Below, in pieces: positions 1 to 12,600 of a stretch of 64,000 nucleotides of DNA; within the stretch, counting starts at the first letter, position 1; each line of letters starts with the position of its first letter. The notes under the pieces are model-generated. The model was not told the origin of the DNA and ran no database searches. It saw only the letters and a list, made by a program, of their open reading frames with translations. The position numbers were made by a program, and so were the translations under genes. Origin of the DNA: Hyaloperonospora brassicae (Eukaryota; Oomycota; Peronosporomycetes; Peronosporales; Peronosporaceae). The stretch lies in the NCBI GenBank assembly GCA_947650285.1, contig CANTFL010000332.1, forward strand, positions 124,001-188,000. Direction: 5' to 3'.

Positions 1-15
1 AGGCATAAATGATTG

Positions 16-620
16 AGCTGCCGCGTAGCATTCGCACGCATCGCACGTTTAGAGGGGCGTCTCCACCCAATCTGTCATTACGAGCCCTCATCCGACGACG
101 AAGATATCCACCACATTAAAGAATATCCACCAGATTCTTGCGCTGGCGCCTCAAGCGTTAAGTCTGGATGAATAGTTACGAGACTTCTCCACTTAATTGA
201 GAGATCTTACTGTGATCTGTCGCTAGCTATTAAATGAGGGAATAGATATCTCTCTAGACCTGAAGCTATGCGAGGGCGTAATCAGCACGATTATTTGCAC
301 GATCAACCTTACGATCTTTGCGGTGCTTCCGCATAGAATCGGTCAGAAAGTACCGTCTGTCCTTCTCGTAATATTAAATTTTGCGCAATATTACGATTGA
401 GAATACATCTCGTGTGGGTCAAGGTAGTAAGTTGAACGACTTTGAGGATGTTTTTCCTCCTCCTTTGTATTCTTATCAAATTCACACGGTGCTTAAAGCT
501 TTCCTATGGGTGTATCTTATACCACCGTGACGACTCAGGATCCAGGGGGAGTTACCTTGTTCAGTGGCGGGGATGTCCACCCTCGTCCAACATCTAAGAG
601 CCTCTTTTTTAGCTGATGAT
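16..620 (+). pseudogene. Ty3/Gypsy pol C-terminus remnant (GPY/F tail and chromodomain), copy A
   Basis: Near position 16 the plus strand encodes a peptide starting ELPRSIRTHRTF, followed by HYEPSSDDEDIHH. These match ELPRRVRTHPTF and QYEPSSSDEDSPH in element 1 pol, which mark the end of the integrase GPY/F module and the start of the linker. Around 520-600 the peptide YHRDDSGSRGSYLVQWRGC matches the chromodomain core of element 1. The reading frame is interrupted by stops. Chromodomains of this class are thought to steer integration to marked chromatin; this copy is non-functional. Confidence 0.75.
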
Positions 621-1770
621 GGATATTCCCGGTCTCGTTGTGCAATACGACAAGACGTACCTTTAGACGATGAAGTGCAATTGTCGAACGAACATCCGGT
701 GCAATCATCAAGAGATTTTAGAGCATCTGTCCCTTTGTACATCTCAGACAAGATGCGCGACCTCCGATAGGGCTAATTAGGGAAGAAGGCCGCCCTAGGG
801 GCGCGAACAGAGTTGCCAACACAACTCTAACAGTTCCATCCCGACGAGAGGCAAAGTAAACCTGCCTATCTAGATAATCGGTGCACCTAAAACCGAGCAC
901 CGGTCGGCGACATCTTTTTCAAACCTACTGCGAGCTGTAATAAGTTTGTTCATACAATCCTCACGGTAGACAGTTATCAATTTTGCCGATTACAGAGTCC
1001 CACGTCTACACTAACGAAATTTCGTCTCGGTTTCGGTTGCCGTGGCACCAGCGATGTCTGAAAAAGACATCGATGTAATCGTCATTCTCAGAGCGATAGT
1101 TTTCCGCAGTGACATCAAGCCCATGAAGTCTTGATGAAATCGAGGAGTGGAATTCGATTACTATCAGTATAACAAATGACTTCTTATTAGGAGCAGATCG
1201 AAACGCGTTACTATTTTGCTCCTCTTGCGTAGTGCCGGCACAAGTTCTGGCTTTACAATCGCCAAAACCGCTAGGATTACTAAGACTACGATGACTCCGT
1301 GAAGGGTCATCGATTTCGTCACGACGACTAATGTCCTCATGTTTCTGACCAGTATCATACGAATACGAGCGAGAACGGTCCGATCCCCGCGACGAGTACT
1401 CAGACTCGTCGGATGAAATAAACATTTCATGACGCAGAGTCATGTATAGACTGCCACGCGACACAGCAGTCATTGTCCGACACCTACAGCTTTACAATGA
1501 GGCTTTGCGGACGGCTTCGAGTTGGACGAGGGGGGGGGTCCGAATAGCCCGTATCGACAACCTTATATTTTGAAGTCGAAATCATGAGACAACAATCCGC
1601 AGCAGAAGCTGCAGATGAAGAAGCTGCACGTGGATGGACACGTGCACCTGCAACATTGGAAGTCAACGCCTGCTTATCAGCATCAGCAGACAAGAAACGC
1701 CTGCTGACGAGTCTTCCATAATTGTTAGACGGCTGGACACATCCGTGCAATTGCTTGAGTGGCGGCAATG
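480..1770 (-). pseudogene. Remnant of the antisense accessory gene, copy A
   Basis: On the minus strand, opposite and downstream of the pol remnant, three open stretches (1484-1768, 1006-1473 and 482-751) give peptides related to the antisense gene of element 1. The best match is DDYIDVFFRHRWCHGNRNRD at about 1006-1080, against DFYLDVFLGHRWYNGNQKRD in element 1. This part lies beyond the end of pol, so the match is not a by-product of pol. A second match (RVDIPATEQG against RVDTPATGRG) lies opposite the chromodomain and is less telling. The frame is broken in several places. Function unknown. Confidence 0.6.
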
Positions 1771-1928
1771 CTCGCGCAACGCATTGATGAACTTGTCATA
1801 CGCTGAAAAGCTGAAAATAAATGTTTAGAACCATCAATTAGTCCCATTCCCACAGAGCGAACAAACGGTGGTCACTCTCTCACCACTATTAAATCAAGCA
1901 CTATAGTGACTGATGATTTAAGTAGTGA

Positions 1929-2330
1929 TGTCACGGGGTGAGCCCATTACGTAAAAATTGATACGAATGTATCAATTCTTGATCATTATCCACTAAGATT
2001 ATATTCAATTAATATTACTCGTGTAGACGTAATGTTGGCTGAATATTACCCCCGATAGTAATATGCTTGGGTGCTCCACTTATTGGTTGATGTAGACTCT
2101 TCATCAACCAAATTAGCCATTTTTAATCGCTGATTGACGCGCGCAATGGGTCTTGAGCAAGAAACCCACATAGTAGATTCTTGTTGAATATAGTTGGAAC
2201 AAGACAAAGATGGTTTGTTGAAGGAAGTTAGCTATTTTTAAATACAGTTCCTTTTTTCCGTAATATAGCTTTCGAGATCTTTTCTCTTCCTCGCGTTTAC
2301 CACAAAGAAATTTAGACGATAAGTAGCGCA
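1929..2330 (+). repeat. Truncated 3' LTR of copy A
   Basis: The sequence starts TGTCACGGGG at 1929 and is the reverse-complement relative of the LTR at 6219-6677. Shared blocks include the stretch around TTCTTGATCATTATCCACTA and the TTGGTTGATGTAGACTCTTC segment. Compared with that LTR (about 459 bp), roughly the last 100 bp are missing. At about 2320-2330 it runs straight into minus-strand internal sequence of another copy. Confidence 0.75.
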
Positions 2331-2371
2331 ACAGTGGTATTTTTCTCACTGTTGCATTGCGCGCTTGGGTC

Positions 2372-3860
2372 TTAAACGGGTCGTCGTGAGAGCGCATCAG
2401 CGATGAGGTTCATTCTTCCTGATATATACTTGACGCAGATGTTGTACTCGGCAAAGAAAGTTTGCCACCTAGCCATTCGTTGCAAGAGGCGTTGACTGTT
2501 TACGTCCGTGCGTAGTGACACATGGTCCGTATAGAAGATGAATAGTCTATATCCCAAAAAAAAACAGAAAACTTAGCCAGTGCATATTCCATTACCAGTA
2601 GTTCCTTTTCATGCACTAGTTAATACCGCTCGGCCGCTGGCAGCTGTCGCGATTAATAGCAGATGGAGCGCTTTGCGTCATATTTATCAAATCGCATAAA
2701 CGCGCAGACGATCGCAAAATCGCTGCGTCACAGACCACATGGAATGGTCTATACTGATCTGCAATCGCCCATACTGGCGATTGCAGAAGCTTTGCTGGAT
2801 AACTTCAAAGGAGCGCTGAAAGTCAGCATTCCATGACTATTTCGCATTTTTCTTGAGTAAACGAGAGAGATGCACATTCATCTCGGCGTAGTTGCGCGAA
2901 TTACTGTGCAAGTAAGACGCCAGCCCAAGATGCTTTCTTGGTTCCTTGACATCGACTGGCACTGGCCAGTCGGTGATCACCCTCATTTTTTGGATCAAAA
3001 ATTACACCTTGTTTACCCATAATACACCCAAGAAGTAGTATTTCACTAGCCGCGAATATGCACTTCTTAATATTGGCGTACAACCTATGCTTGCACTTAA
3101 GTTCAAGATTCTAACGGAGATGTGTTTTGTGAACTTCCACCTTCATCTTCTTTCCAAATCCCGGCTATGGACGAACCCATCGTCAAAATAACTCGGTGGG
3201 AATTCTCGCATTGGCCTCAACAAACATGTTACACATCTGTCGAACGTTGCAGGGGCATTAATTATTCTCGTTGGTATTACTATCCACTTCCACAGAAAAC
3301 CTCTGGGGAAGCAACCTGCTGTGTTCTGGATGTCTCATTCACGCATGAGGTTCTAATTTAGGCCATCCATCATTTCCATGGACAAGAAAGTGTTACTCGT
3401 AGGCCCACCACCCATGATTACTCCCTTTGTTAGTATCGACGTCCTAGCCGGTACCGTTGCAGATATTTAACTTAGTGAATATGTGCAGAATCTGCCATTC
3501 CCCTGTGGATTTTCGCACAAAGAAGATAGGAGAGCTGTTGAGAAAAATTGCTCCCTCATATGGCCCGCCGCAAAGCGATCGGCAAAGAAATTGTCAATAG
3601 CTTGTACTTGTTCACGAGGCAGTGGCCACTGCTTCATCAAACAAGCTTTGAGCCCGGTTGAACTCGATTTCATTGAGAGTGCCGTTTTCCTTAGGCAACC
3701 CGCATCTTACGGATTCGAGGAATACATTTTTGTGGAATAGGAATAAATCCTTAAAGCGACTCTCATTATTTTGACGTATATTGCTTAATCCAAGTCTTGT
3801 CCTAGGAGATACTTTTGTCCATCCATGAACTGTTGAGAACCCTTTCGTTCGCAACAAATA
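2372..3860 (-). pseudogene. Reverse transcriptase and RNase H remnant, copy B
   Basis: The minus-strand stretch 2372-2557 gives an RNase H/connection peptide with YTDHVSLRT and ADALSRRP, typical of the Ty3 RNase H end. 2901-3083 gives the end of the RT palm/thumb (KKCIFAASEILLLGC). 3467-3857 gives the RT N-terminus (KQWPLPREQVQAIDNFFADR). Order and spacing follow element 1. Unlike element 1, the region around 2640-2760 that encodes the RNase H core appears still present here, although decayed. Confidence 0.75.
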
Positions 3861-4743
3861 CTATGCCGACCACATATCGGACACAAAGTCATCCTTAGTG
3901 ACGAGTATGCAGATTCGATGTAATATGCTTCTACGCGTATCACATGAGATTCAGTTCATTTCTAACGTCTACAGTTGGGTTATCTCCATACTCAACTTTG
4001 AAGGTGCTGCTAAATCAAGCGTGCAAGCGCCATAATTTATCCGTCATTAACCGACATGTTCAATGTCTCAGTTTTTTCTGGGAATTTGTTTCCACAAACT
4101 GATGAGGGCTCGTCTGCTCATGATTATGGGAGCCTAATCTCTTAGCAAGTAACTTATAAGGTATTCCTTCCACAAAGCACGTTGGGACTTATAATCTCGA
4201 CGTCTTAGAGTTGTGGCTGTGCAAGCACAGTCAGGTCTCCATCCTCTCAGTGGACTATCCATTTGACCTAGGATAGCCGCGTTGCCGTTTCTGACAACCA
4301 TGTCTATTCTTTCCATGATGTTGCCCGCTAGGCACGCGTTCATGGCTCGGTTCACTCGACTCATTCGAGTGGTGGACCTTCGATACTGATTGTACATATT
4401 AATAATCAGACAGGAGCTTGCCCCACAATTTAGTTATCAGCTACACTAAAGTCTTGATCAGTCGTGATAACGACCCTACCGCAAGTAAGACGATCGCACT
4501 CACTCGCAGTACATTTACACGCATGTGGACGCTCCACATCGTTCATCAAATGGCCATCTGATGAACAAGCGGCAGTCATCTTTACGGGTCGATGCCGCTA
4601 GCACACCCTTGTCCATTACGTTATTTTCAGTAGTAATCCCAGGATGACATCAAAATTGTCATCCGGATCCAGCACGATGAATTCGTCATCGTTCTTTTCA
4701 CCCTCTGAATCGTTGTGTATTTCTACTAGACATTTCTCAACGG

Positions 4744-5175
4744 TTATCGATGCGCTTGTTGCAAGGCGCACCGCAATTCTCGTCGGAGAGATGTCGCGCT
4801 CAAGACCTTGTGCCTACGACCCTCTAATGACTGGCAGCGAGCAAAGTTTTTAGACGCCCCACAGTCAACTTGAGCATGATGTGACAAATCGTTCGTCATT
4901 TTGAACTCTAAGGTGATGACTATACTCATTACCAGATGTAGAGACACACAATGATTGTGTATCTGGACCAACTTTTGTCAAGGTATATGCACATTATCTT
5001 GAGGTTGATGGATCAGTAGGGCGCTCCTCCCTACTAACCCCGACCATTTTTCAATGGCCCTCATCCATGTTGCGGTTTCGCAACAGCGCTGGACCTGCAA
5101 TATTGCTCGTTTTAGCGAATAGCCGACCATTTCGCTCAGTACTGTTTGGCACTGGGCGTTAAGCACTACCCTCAT
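4744..5175 (-). pseudogene. Retroviral-type aspartic protease and gag-pol junction remnant, copy B
   Basis: The minus strand encodes HAQVDCGASKNFARCQSLEG, the protease active-site region (D-C-G in place of D-S/T-G), matching ALVDCGASNNFVRRQSLEG in element 1. Immediately upstream (5013-5052) is the decayed counterpart of the gag-pol frameshift stem-loop. The frame is broken and no product is expected. Confidence 0.7.
5013..5052 (-). promoter_or_regulatory. Decayed -1 frameshift signal, copy B
   Basis: On the minus strand the order is GAAAAAT (5046-5052), a short G-rich spacer, then inverted arms TTAGTAGGG and CCCTACTGA (5029-5037 and 5013-5021). Element 1 has A AAA AAT and perfect 9-bp arms at the equivalent site. 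Here one heptamer base and one stem pair have changed, as expected for a dead copy. Confidence 0.6.
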
Positions 5176-5374
5176 AAGCGTAGTGTCCCAACTTCTGACA
5201 GCGATTGCACTTTTGCAATATTTTAAGCGGTAGGTCCCTTGCTTTCAACATAACAGAGGTCCATTGGTTCTGGACCTCCGGTCTTTTGTCGTCTAAATTG
5301 GCGACAAGAGCTCGAGCTATTTTGAGCCTGTCTCATGTTTAATTCCTTCTGTTCCGCAGAACATTATTGATTAT

Positions 5375-6190
5375 TTAAGCGATTCGGCTCAAACGGAAAA
5401 TGAATTTCTGATGGGCCCATCTGCGATCCCTTGCATAAACATTGTAATTAAAGTGTTCATGTACGGGGTTGGCACTTATAGTACTCGCAAGGATTCGTAT
5501 ATGCTTAGCGTGATCGTGCACATAACGCTGACACTTCTTGAGATTTAGGAGCTCTACAGGAGCCGTGAAATCAGCCCGTGGCGGTATGAACGTTTGTTTG
5601 AGCCGATACTTTATCGCTACCAGCGACTTACACAAATGTGAGTCGCTCATCTTCGGCGTTAAGGCTCAAGTCTTGGAACGTCCCGCCAAGTGGGTTTGAG
5701 ATATTATGATTTGTCCTTTGATTATCGTCATTACGACGTGCCTTTATAACTCTGTCTATTTGGACGAACCTTAACAACAGGGAGTCTTCCTCGACTTCTC
5801 CATTCTTAAAATGTCAACCTTCAAGAATTTGGGACAACACGTGTGCGTCGTCAAGCCCACACCAGCATTGATTTTGCATATGTCAACAGCTCTGTCTGAT
5901 AAGCTCCTATTTTCATCGCAGTTCGGCCTGTTGAGAGACTTGCTGGTGAAGCAAGGATACTTTCTCTCCCTCGGTGACAGATCATTTTAAATGGACCTGG
6001 CTATAGCGGCATGATGTTGGTGTCTGTCAAAATACTTCAACATTAGCTAATGACGTTTTCGGCTACGGTAGAGCTCATACTTCCTACCGCACACCATTCA
6101 ACGTCAATCAAATGGTACAATCCTCCACGCGTGGCGTGAAATATGTCCTCTTGATATAAATTGATCATGTTAAATGAGATGATCGTGGTC
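5375..6190 (-). pseudogene. Gag remnant, copy B
   Basis: The minus-strand peptide around 5375-5650 (KYRLKQTFIPPRADFTAPVE, then VHDHAKHIRILASTISANPV) matches the capsid-like retrotransposon gag region of element 1 (RLRQTFEPPRAEFRARSELL, HAYAQHIRLLASSITANPV). Upstream sequence to about 6190 corresponds to the gag N-terminus. It contains multiple stops and frameshifts. Confidence 0.75.
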
Positions 6191-6218
6191 TCTAGACGGA
6201 CTACAAAGTGCTACTAGG

Positions 6219-6677
6219 TATATCGGGGCACGCTATTACCAGATGGCTGGTAAGCCCTTGTGTCAATCGAACATAAGGCTGCGTTCTACCGACTTCACGT
6301 AAAAGTGACGTGAGGAAGCGCGAGGCGGTAAACAGATATTAAAAGCTCTGTTTAAGGAGAAAAGTAAAAATGTATTATATATAGTTCGTAAAGGCCATAT
6401 TTGTCTTGTTCCAACTATATTCAAAAAGAATCTACTATGTGAGTTTCTTGCTCAAGACCCATTGCGGGCGTCGATCAGCGATTTAAAATGGCTTATTTGT
6501 TGATGAAGAGTCTACATCAACCAATAAGTGGAGCACCCAAGCATATTACTCTCGGGGGTAATATTCAGCCAACATTACATCTACACGAGTAATATTAATT
6601 GAATATAATCTTAGTGGATAATGATCAAGAATTAATGCATTCATATCAATTTAATGTTACGACATCACACCGTTACA
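6219..6677 (-). repeat. 5' LTR of copy B
   Basis: An LTR of about 459 bp. Its right end (CACACCGTTACA) is the LTR start in element orientation. Its left end (TATATCGGGGCAC) adjoins GTGCTACTAGG, a mutated primer-binding site equivalent to GTGCTACCAGG in element 1. It pairs with the truncated LTR at 1929-2330 in inverted orientation. Confidence 0.75.
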
Positions 6678-9600
6678 CGCTCCCATTTTCGGAAAAGAGC
6701 TGCCGCTTATCGCTGCCTTTGAGTAATTATCAGTGCTAACAGCGACTTACGAGTAATAAGTAGCTCGATGTGTAGCAGATTCACAATATCTGGGTTGCCA
6801 AGAACTCTCTTTCATGGTAGAATACATTGCATTCTAAGGGGAGAGACAAAGAAATGAATACTAGCCACCCAGTATTGAAGAAAGAATTTAATTAATGAAA
6901 GCCATATTTCTGTCAGGTCAAATATTTAGTTTCGAGAAAAGCACGCATACAAGAGTGATTTCACGCAGAGCTATCCGTAGAGCCTACTGGTCACCATACA
7001 TCGTGCACATCAACCAATATTTGTCATGAATAAAAAAACTAGACGCGTTATGCATCCGTATCTTTTAAGCAGACTGTTTCCATCATGTTGTACCCATCAA
7101 GACTGATTTTGGCATACAACTTCTCTTAAACGCTAGACGATAAATACTTTTGTCGAGGTTACGAGGAAGATTAAAGAGCTGGTCGCAATCGGACCTTTAT
7201 TCAGTTGATGCGGAACATTTGCCACAACTTTGGTGTCGGAGATAGCCAAAGGCGGGTCACTTTCTTGCCCTAAAAAGAAGGTACCTATTTTGGTAAAAAA
7301 AAGTTTAAATTTGACCTAGGTGCCCTTCTTTGCTATCTATGTCACGCTAACCCGTCGCGAAGGATATAAGACAATTTGAACATACCAATCGTAATAAGCT
7401 ATGGCGGCACCCGGCGACCGGTGGTTACGCTACACCTCAGCGCCAGATAGGCAATTATTTTTTGCTGCAAAATTCACCTGAAATTAGCGAGTGCGACGCT
7501 TCCGAGATCTTGGTCGCTTTGTCGGAATCTTTCACTGTATTCTGGGTATCGATCATGGCAATAATGAATCTGCTAAAAGATTAAAAGAGATGATCGAAAA
7601 AGAATGGTCGAATCAACAGCTGGGCGATCGATGAATATCGAGATATACGCTTGATTATAGCGAAATATAAGATAAGGCGGTCGGGAGGCGACGAAAGGTT
7701 AAAGAAACTGAGCTAAAGAGGAATACAGTGATACACCGTAAAGGTTTGACGATATCTTACTCTTAGAAAAAGGGGAGTCGCAGCGCGACTTTTTGCCTGT
7801 CTTAGAACATATTGAAATTCTCGACTTCACAAGCCGATGGGCCGTAAACATTTTTGTGGCGACGCGCAAGCGACCTTCTTGGGGTCAAGATTAGTAAACA
7901 AAATTGCAGTCAGGTGCTTCGAATGTCGAGAAGACATCACGCGGAAGCTTGTAGCTATGTCCCGGGATAATAATTATAAATAAATCTCCATTATAGGGAA
8001 CTTTGAGGGATAGACTGCATAATAGTAGATGTTCCCCACGCCGCAGGTTGAACTAGGGGGCGTTTGTTCACTAGATGATTCATGCAATACCGCCAAGTGT
8101 TCCTGTTTTAAAAAAATTCAAAATGTTCATAGGCCAAGTCCATCAGCTGTATGTGCATCTCTTCAGAATTAGTTTGCAGTCACAGATAAATTGGCTGATA
8201 CGACCGCAATCAGCGCATTTCGTGGCGAGCTCGTCTTGAGATAGGCTCTTATTGACTTTGAAAGTATTAGGTCAAACAAATAACACGGCAAAGTTTGATG
8301 TAAGCGTGGTCAAAAATATTGGAGCATTATTTCTTCATTTTTGGCTGGAGGTGCACAGATTTCTTATCGTAGCACAAATCTTTGAGACGATTGCCCGCAT
8401 ATCCATTTGTTTCCGTACATTCGGTATCTTGTACTATAATTTCTCCAGCGAGAATATACCTTAAGTTCGCATTTAAAGGCTAAGCTCGAAATTTCGCGAT
8501 CTCCGACGTCTTGTTGAGACGACAGGTTCAGTCCCCCTAACTATCTATCACGTCGCATTACCGCCTCTTGTTATTGCCCGAGCACTTGATACTATATGTC
8601 GTTGACAAATTGTATAAACAGAGGCGCTTAAAATATATTATTTGGATCTCTGTTTCCAGTCGATGCTTTCAGACATCCTGGTGTGTAGCAAATTGTACAT
8701 GTTGTAGTAACTATCCACGATCGCTGCTGTGAATACTGTCACAGAAATAACGAACCAATCGCCTCGCTTAACATGCGATCTGATCTCAATGAAACGTCTA
8801 CAAAATATTAGAAAGCACTATCGATTTAATTAGAGTCATAAAGAAGTCATGGTATGGCTGGACATACATACAGGATGTGATTACGTACGATAGCGCAGAA
8901 AGTTTTCGATCACATCATTCTTTATAGACGCCGCTGAATTGTTCTCAGGTGAAAAAAATATTACCAGGATTCCTCCAGAAACAAGTTGACGAACCCGAGA
9001 ATAATAATTTGAGGCGTTTGGAAATAAAGAAATCGAAATGGATATCTTAGGACGCGATACGTGTTCAGTTGCTTAGATAAGAAGTTATGAATGGGTATCG
9101 ACGGTGTGGGATCAGTTATTAAGACGGAGAATGTAAACAATAATTGCTTTTGACGCTGCGTAGCCAATTTGGCGCAATTTGTCGACGCTTTATGCAGGGA
9201 AAGATAAAGCGAATTGTTTATCGCAAGTAGCTCAGACGGACAAATACAGTTATAATGGTAATATTCGTTAAAACATTGAACGTTAGAAATAAATTTATAT
9301 CAAACGCACGTCCTAGGACGGGTGTTAAGAGACCATAATTTGGTCGTGGCAATGAAATGATGTATGGCTCATCGACTTTAGGCGATCTGTGGTAGTCCTA
9401 TGCTGAAGACAAGATGCGAGGAGTGTACTTTACATTACTCTATCTACAATTGTGATAGCGAAAGAGTTCACGGATCGCGAACCGAGGACGAGAAAATTTC
9501 AAATACGCGTAAAATATGTGGCGACGTTGTGATGAATCGAATGATGCATATTAACTACGAATATGTAAAATACAGAAGAATATATACGAAAATGAAAATT

Positions 9601-12600
9601 CATAAAGGTGACAAAATGAACATCGCGCAATTTGGGTAGTGTTACAAAAATGAATAAAAACCGAGTTAATTGGATGGCGTAACACATAATCTGCGAGTCA
9701 CAACCTATCACATTGATCACAACTTGCGACCAAGAATGCATTTTGTAATCATTATTGTGTCCGCCACCCTCGAATTGCGGTCCACATGCTTCTATATGTA
9801 TGAACATTTTAAAATAAAAGAACTAACTCGGGAATAGCCGTCATTTGGCGTATTTTCGAACATGCACGAATTTATGGTTGTAGGTTTAGGTATGTGGTTG
9901 GTTACCATTGATAATTCATCTTATTATAATATTATTATATAAAAATGTAAATTTAATTTTTTATTTCGAATATAGTTGATGATATAGTTGGACAAGTCAT
10001 GATTCATAATATATCAATTGTGTGTCTTTAGAAATCGCTAAAAAATATAGAACTCCAAAGCACATATGTGGAGAAGAGCATAGAACTAATGATGGAAAGT
10101 GTGGATCATGCCAACCGCATTAAGTACTAAATCATATTAATTGGTGGAGCGCGCTCGGAGATGGGCCCGGTTTGCTCGAGTAATGTGATTAAGTGACTGA
10201 GTGAAAAAATAACGACTGTTGAATATATGCGGATTGACCCCCTTAAAGTTCAAGAAGGAGTATAGTCAAGGGGAGACGATGGACCGATCACGATCCGCGA
10301 TCAAGGGCTTGAATAGCCAAGCTATAAGGATCGGATCACTCGAGAGGTGAACAACAGATTGATTACGTGATCAATAACGACAATGGATGAGGGGTGAAAA
10401 TGAAAGCAGGCTGGAGGAGTGGATCATCAAAGTCATCAAGCGTGTGAGGTCTCAGATGTGGCAGTGATTTGACGGTGTATGCCCGATCAGAGACTCGAGA
10501 GATTAACCACGATCTATCCTGGATTTGTACCGCTTAATTGTGTGAACACGTATGTGGTGTGGACCACCAACCGCGATCCACAACCCGAGCGATCCGCTTC
10601 ATAAGCGATCCACTACGGAGCGGTCTGCCACCCGAGTATCTACTGTGAACCACATGATGCAAGGAGCGAATGACTTAGACAGGCGATTCGCAACAGTTGA
10701 CCTAGCAATTAAATAATCATAGTGGTAGGTTTTGGATTTGGTTGGTCGACATTAGACAGAATTGAACTTGCAACGAAAGACACGCGACGACTCTCTCAAG
10801 AAGGATCTTTGGTCTTTTGTTGAACAGATAGTGACTTGCGTCTATACAAATCCCGCTTTTGGAATGTGTGGCGAAGCGGAACGTCAATTTCTACCTCCCC
10901 CCCCAACTGCGATAGGACGCAGTGAACCTTATGATGGTGATTCAATATCGCGAGACGGCTTAAGTGGTCAGAAGACTGCGCAACAAGCATCACCCTTGGA
11001 CAAAGGCGACTCTGGGAGAGCGCCCAAGCATACCCGTGATCGAGTGAATAATCATCACTCAATCCGCTTCTACGTTTGACCAGCGGAAGAATTTACACCC
11101 GATCAACCCGAATTCCCAAAACGGTCAAGTTCAGCTTTAGCTCAAGTTCATTAAGAAGAGCGAAACCCGCTCCACCAACGGGTACACAAGGTGTGCAACA
11201 AGACGCAGAACACGGAATCGAAGTACTCACTCCATTAGTCGGTCGTCCGGGCTCCAGTGAAGAGTCGGGATCGCATCGGGAAACAATCGATTACCACTCC
11301 ACCACACATACGCCTCGTTCTTCTTTCGACAGGTTTTGTTCTCGCCTCCTTTGCTAGAGAATACCAATCGCAAAATTAAGAAAATCGATACGAAGTTGCT
11401 TGGTTAATAACAAGGACGCTCAACCCTCCATTTAACCTAGGATCGGACGCAGAGAGCCTAAAAGGTCAGACATAAGACGACTAGACAGCAAAATTGATCA
11501 TATGACAAACCAAAATTACTTAATTTGTACATGCCGATCTTAAGGGAGATCGGGGCAAGTCGTAAATTCGTCCATATTAAGTGCAAGCGACCGGGTGAGG
11601 TATCTTAACCTATTTAATCCCAATATTAAACTCGGTCCAGCTCGGCATTTATTAAAGTTAGCCAAGACAAGTGCAACTTCCCCTTCCGATATATTCACAT
11701 ATAAAATACAGATAAGTGTGATAATAGGGACTCAATCCGACAGTAGCTCGTCGGGGTGACAGTGGAGATTCGGGATCACATCAGCAATTTGATATTTACC
11801 ACACCCATCAAATAGATTAGCAAAATGAGAGACAATCGATACTGTTGCAGCCAGAAGAATTGTCGGCCGAAAGTGATGATCTCTAGTTTGCGAGCACAAA
11901 TATTTTTAGGTGTGATCATCGTGGCACTTATGCATTATTATATATATTAAACATTCTGGATAAGTTGGTGCGTAATTCGTAGCTGCAAGCACCTGCATAA
12001 TGCAGTCAAACGGTACTTATCGAAAGTAATTCAGTGATAGACATATGACATTGGCGTGCGTTGAATATCCTCTTGCGATGCATTTAAGATCATTAATTGA
12101 AGCAAAGACAATATATTGTGCGTGCGAATGGGTCCGTTTGTCGAGCATTTTTGACGGTGTAACACTCCGAATCATTTGTATACAATTTTCTCTAGCCATT
12201 TTATTGTGCGAGAGGATCTAGGTTGGTCCAATGATATAGCACATTTTCGGCGACAACGATACACATTGTCAAATTTTCGCATAGAAATTACTCCACGAAA
12301 GCTAGACCCGCCTCGACAATCTTTGACATAATTATGCGCATTTGTGATCGTGCATAATGACGCCTGGGTTCTATGAACGATCAAAGGCATACATTTGACG
12401 TTTTCTAGCGCACACTCTATGGAAATGGGCATTTTTCATCCACGGAACAGCTGCACGAAAATGATGCATATAATGCTGATATGCCTGTACGAATCACAAT
12501 ACGTAGCAAAAATATAATGCAAGAAGTCTAGTGTTTAACCAAATCTCCCTGCGTGCTGTTCTTTCATCGCCTACATCAGTAATCGTATTAAGAGTTGCTT

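Larger units (their letters stand above)
1..2330 (+). mobile_element. 3' end of a decayed Ty3/Gypsy element (copy A)
   Basis: This is the right-hand end of a plus-strand chromodomain Ty3/Gypsy element whose 5' part lies outside the window. Along the plus strand it shows the end of pol (GPY/F tail and chromodomain), a remnant of an antisense gene on the minus strand, and a truncated 3' LTR. The same order is seen in element 1 (16181-24028) as its mirror image, and the peptides are clearly related, so both belong to one family. All reading frames are broken. The LTR ends abruptly near 2320-2330 against an oppositely oriented copy of the same family. Confidence 0.8.
2321..6677 (-). mobile_element. 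Decayed, 3'-truncated Ty3/Gypsy element (copy B)
   Basis: A minus-strand copy of the element 1 family. Reading right to left it has a 5' LTR (6219-6677), a primer-binding region just inside it, and remnants of gag, protease, reverse transcriptase and the end of RNase H. It stops at about 2321, where element 1 would continue into integrase. Integrase, the antisense gene and the 3' LTR of this copy are missing. Stops and frameshifts are frequent, so it is much older than element 1. Confidence 0.8.
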
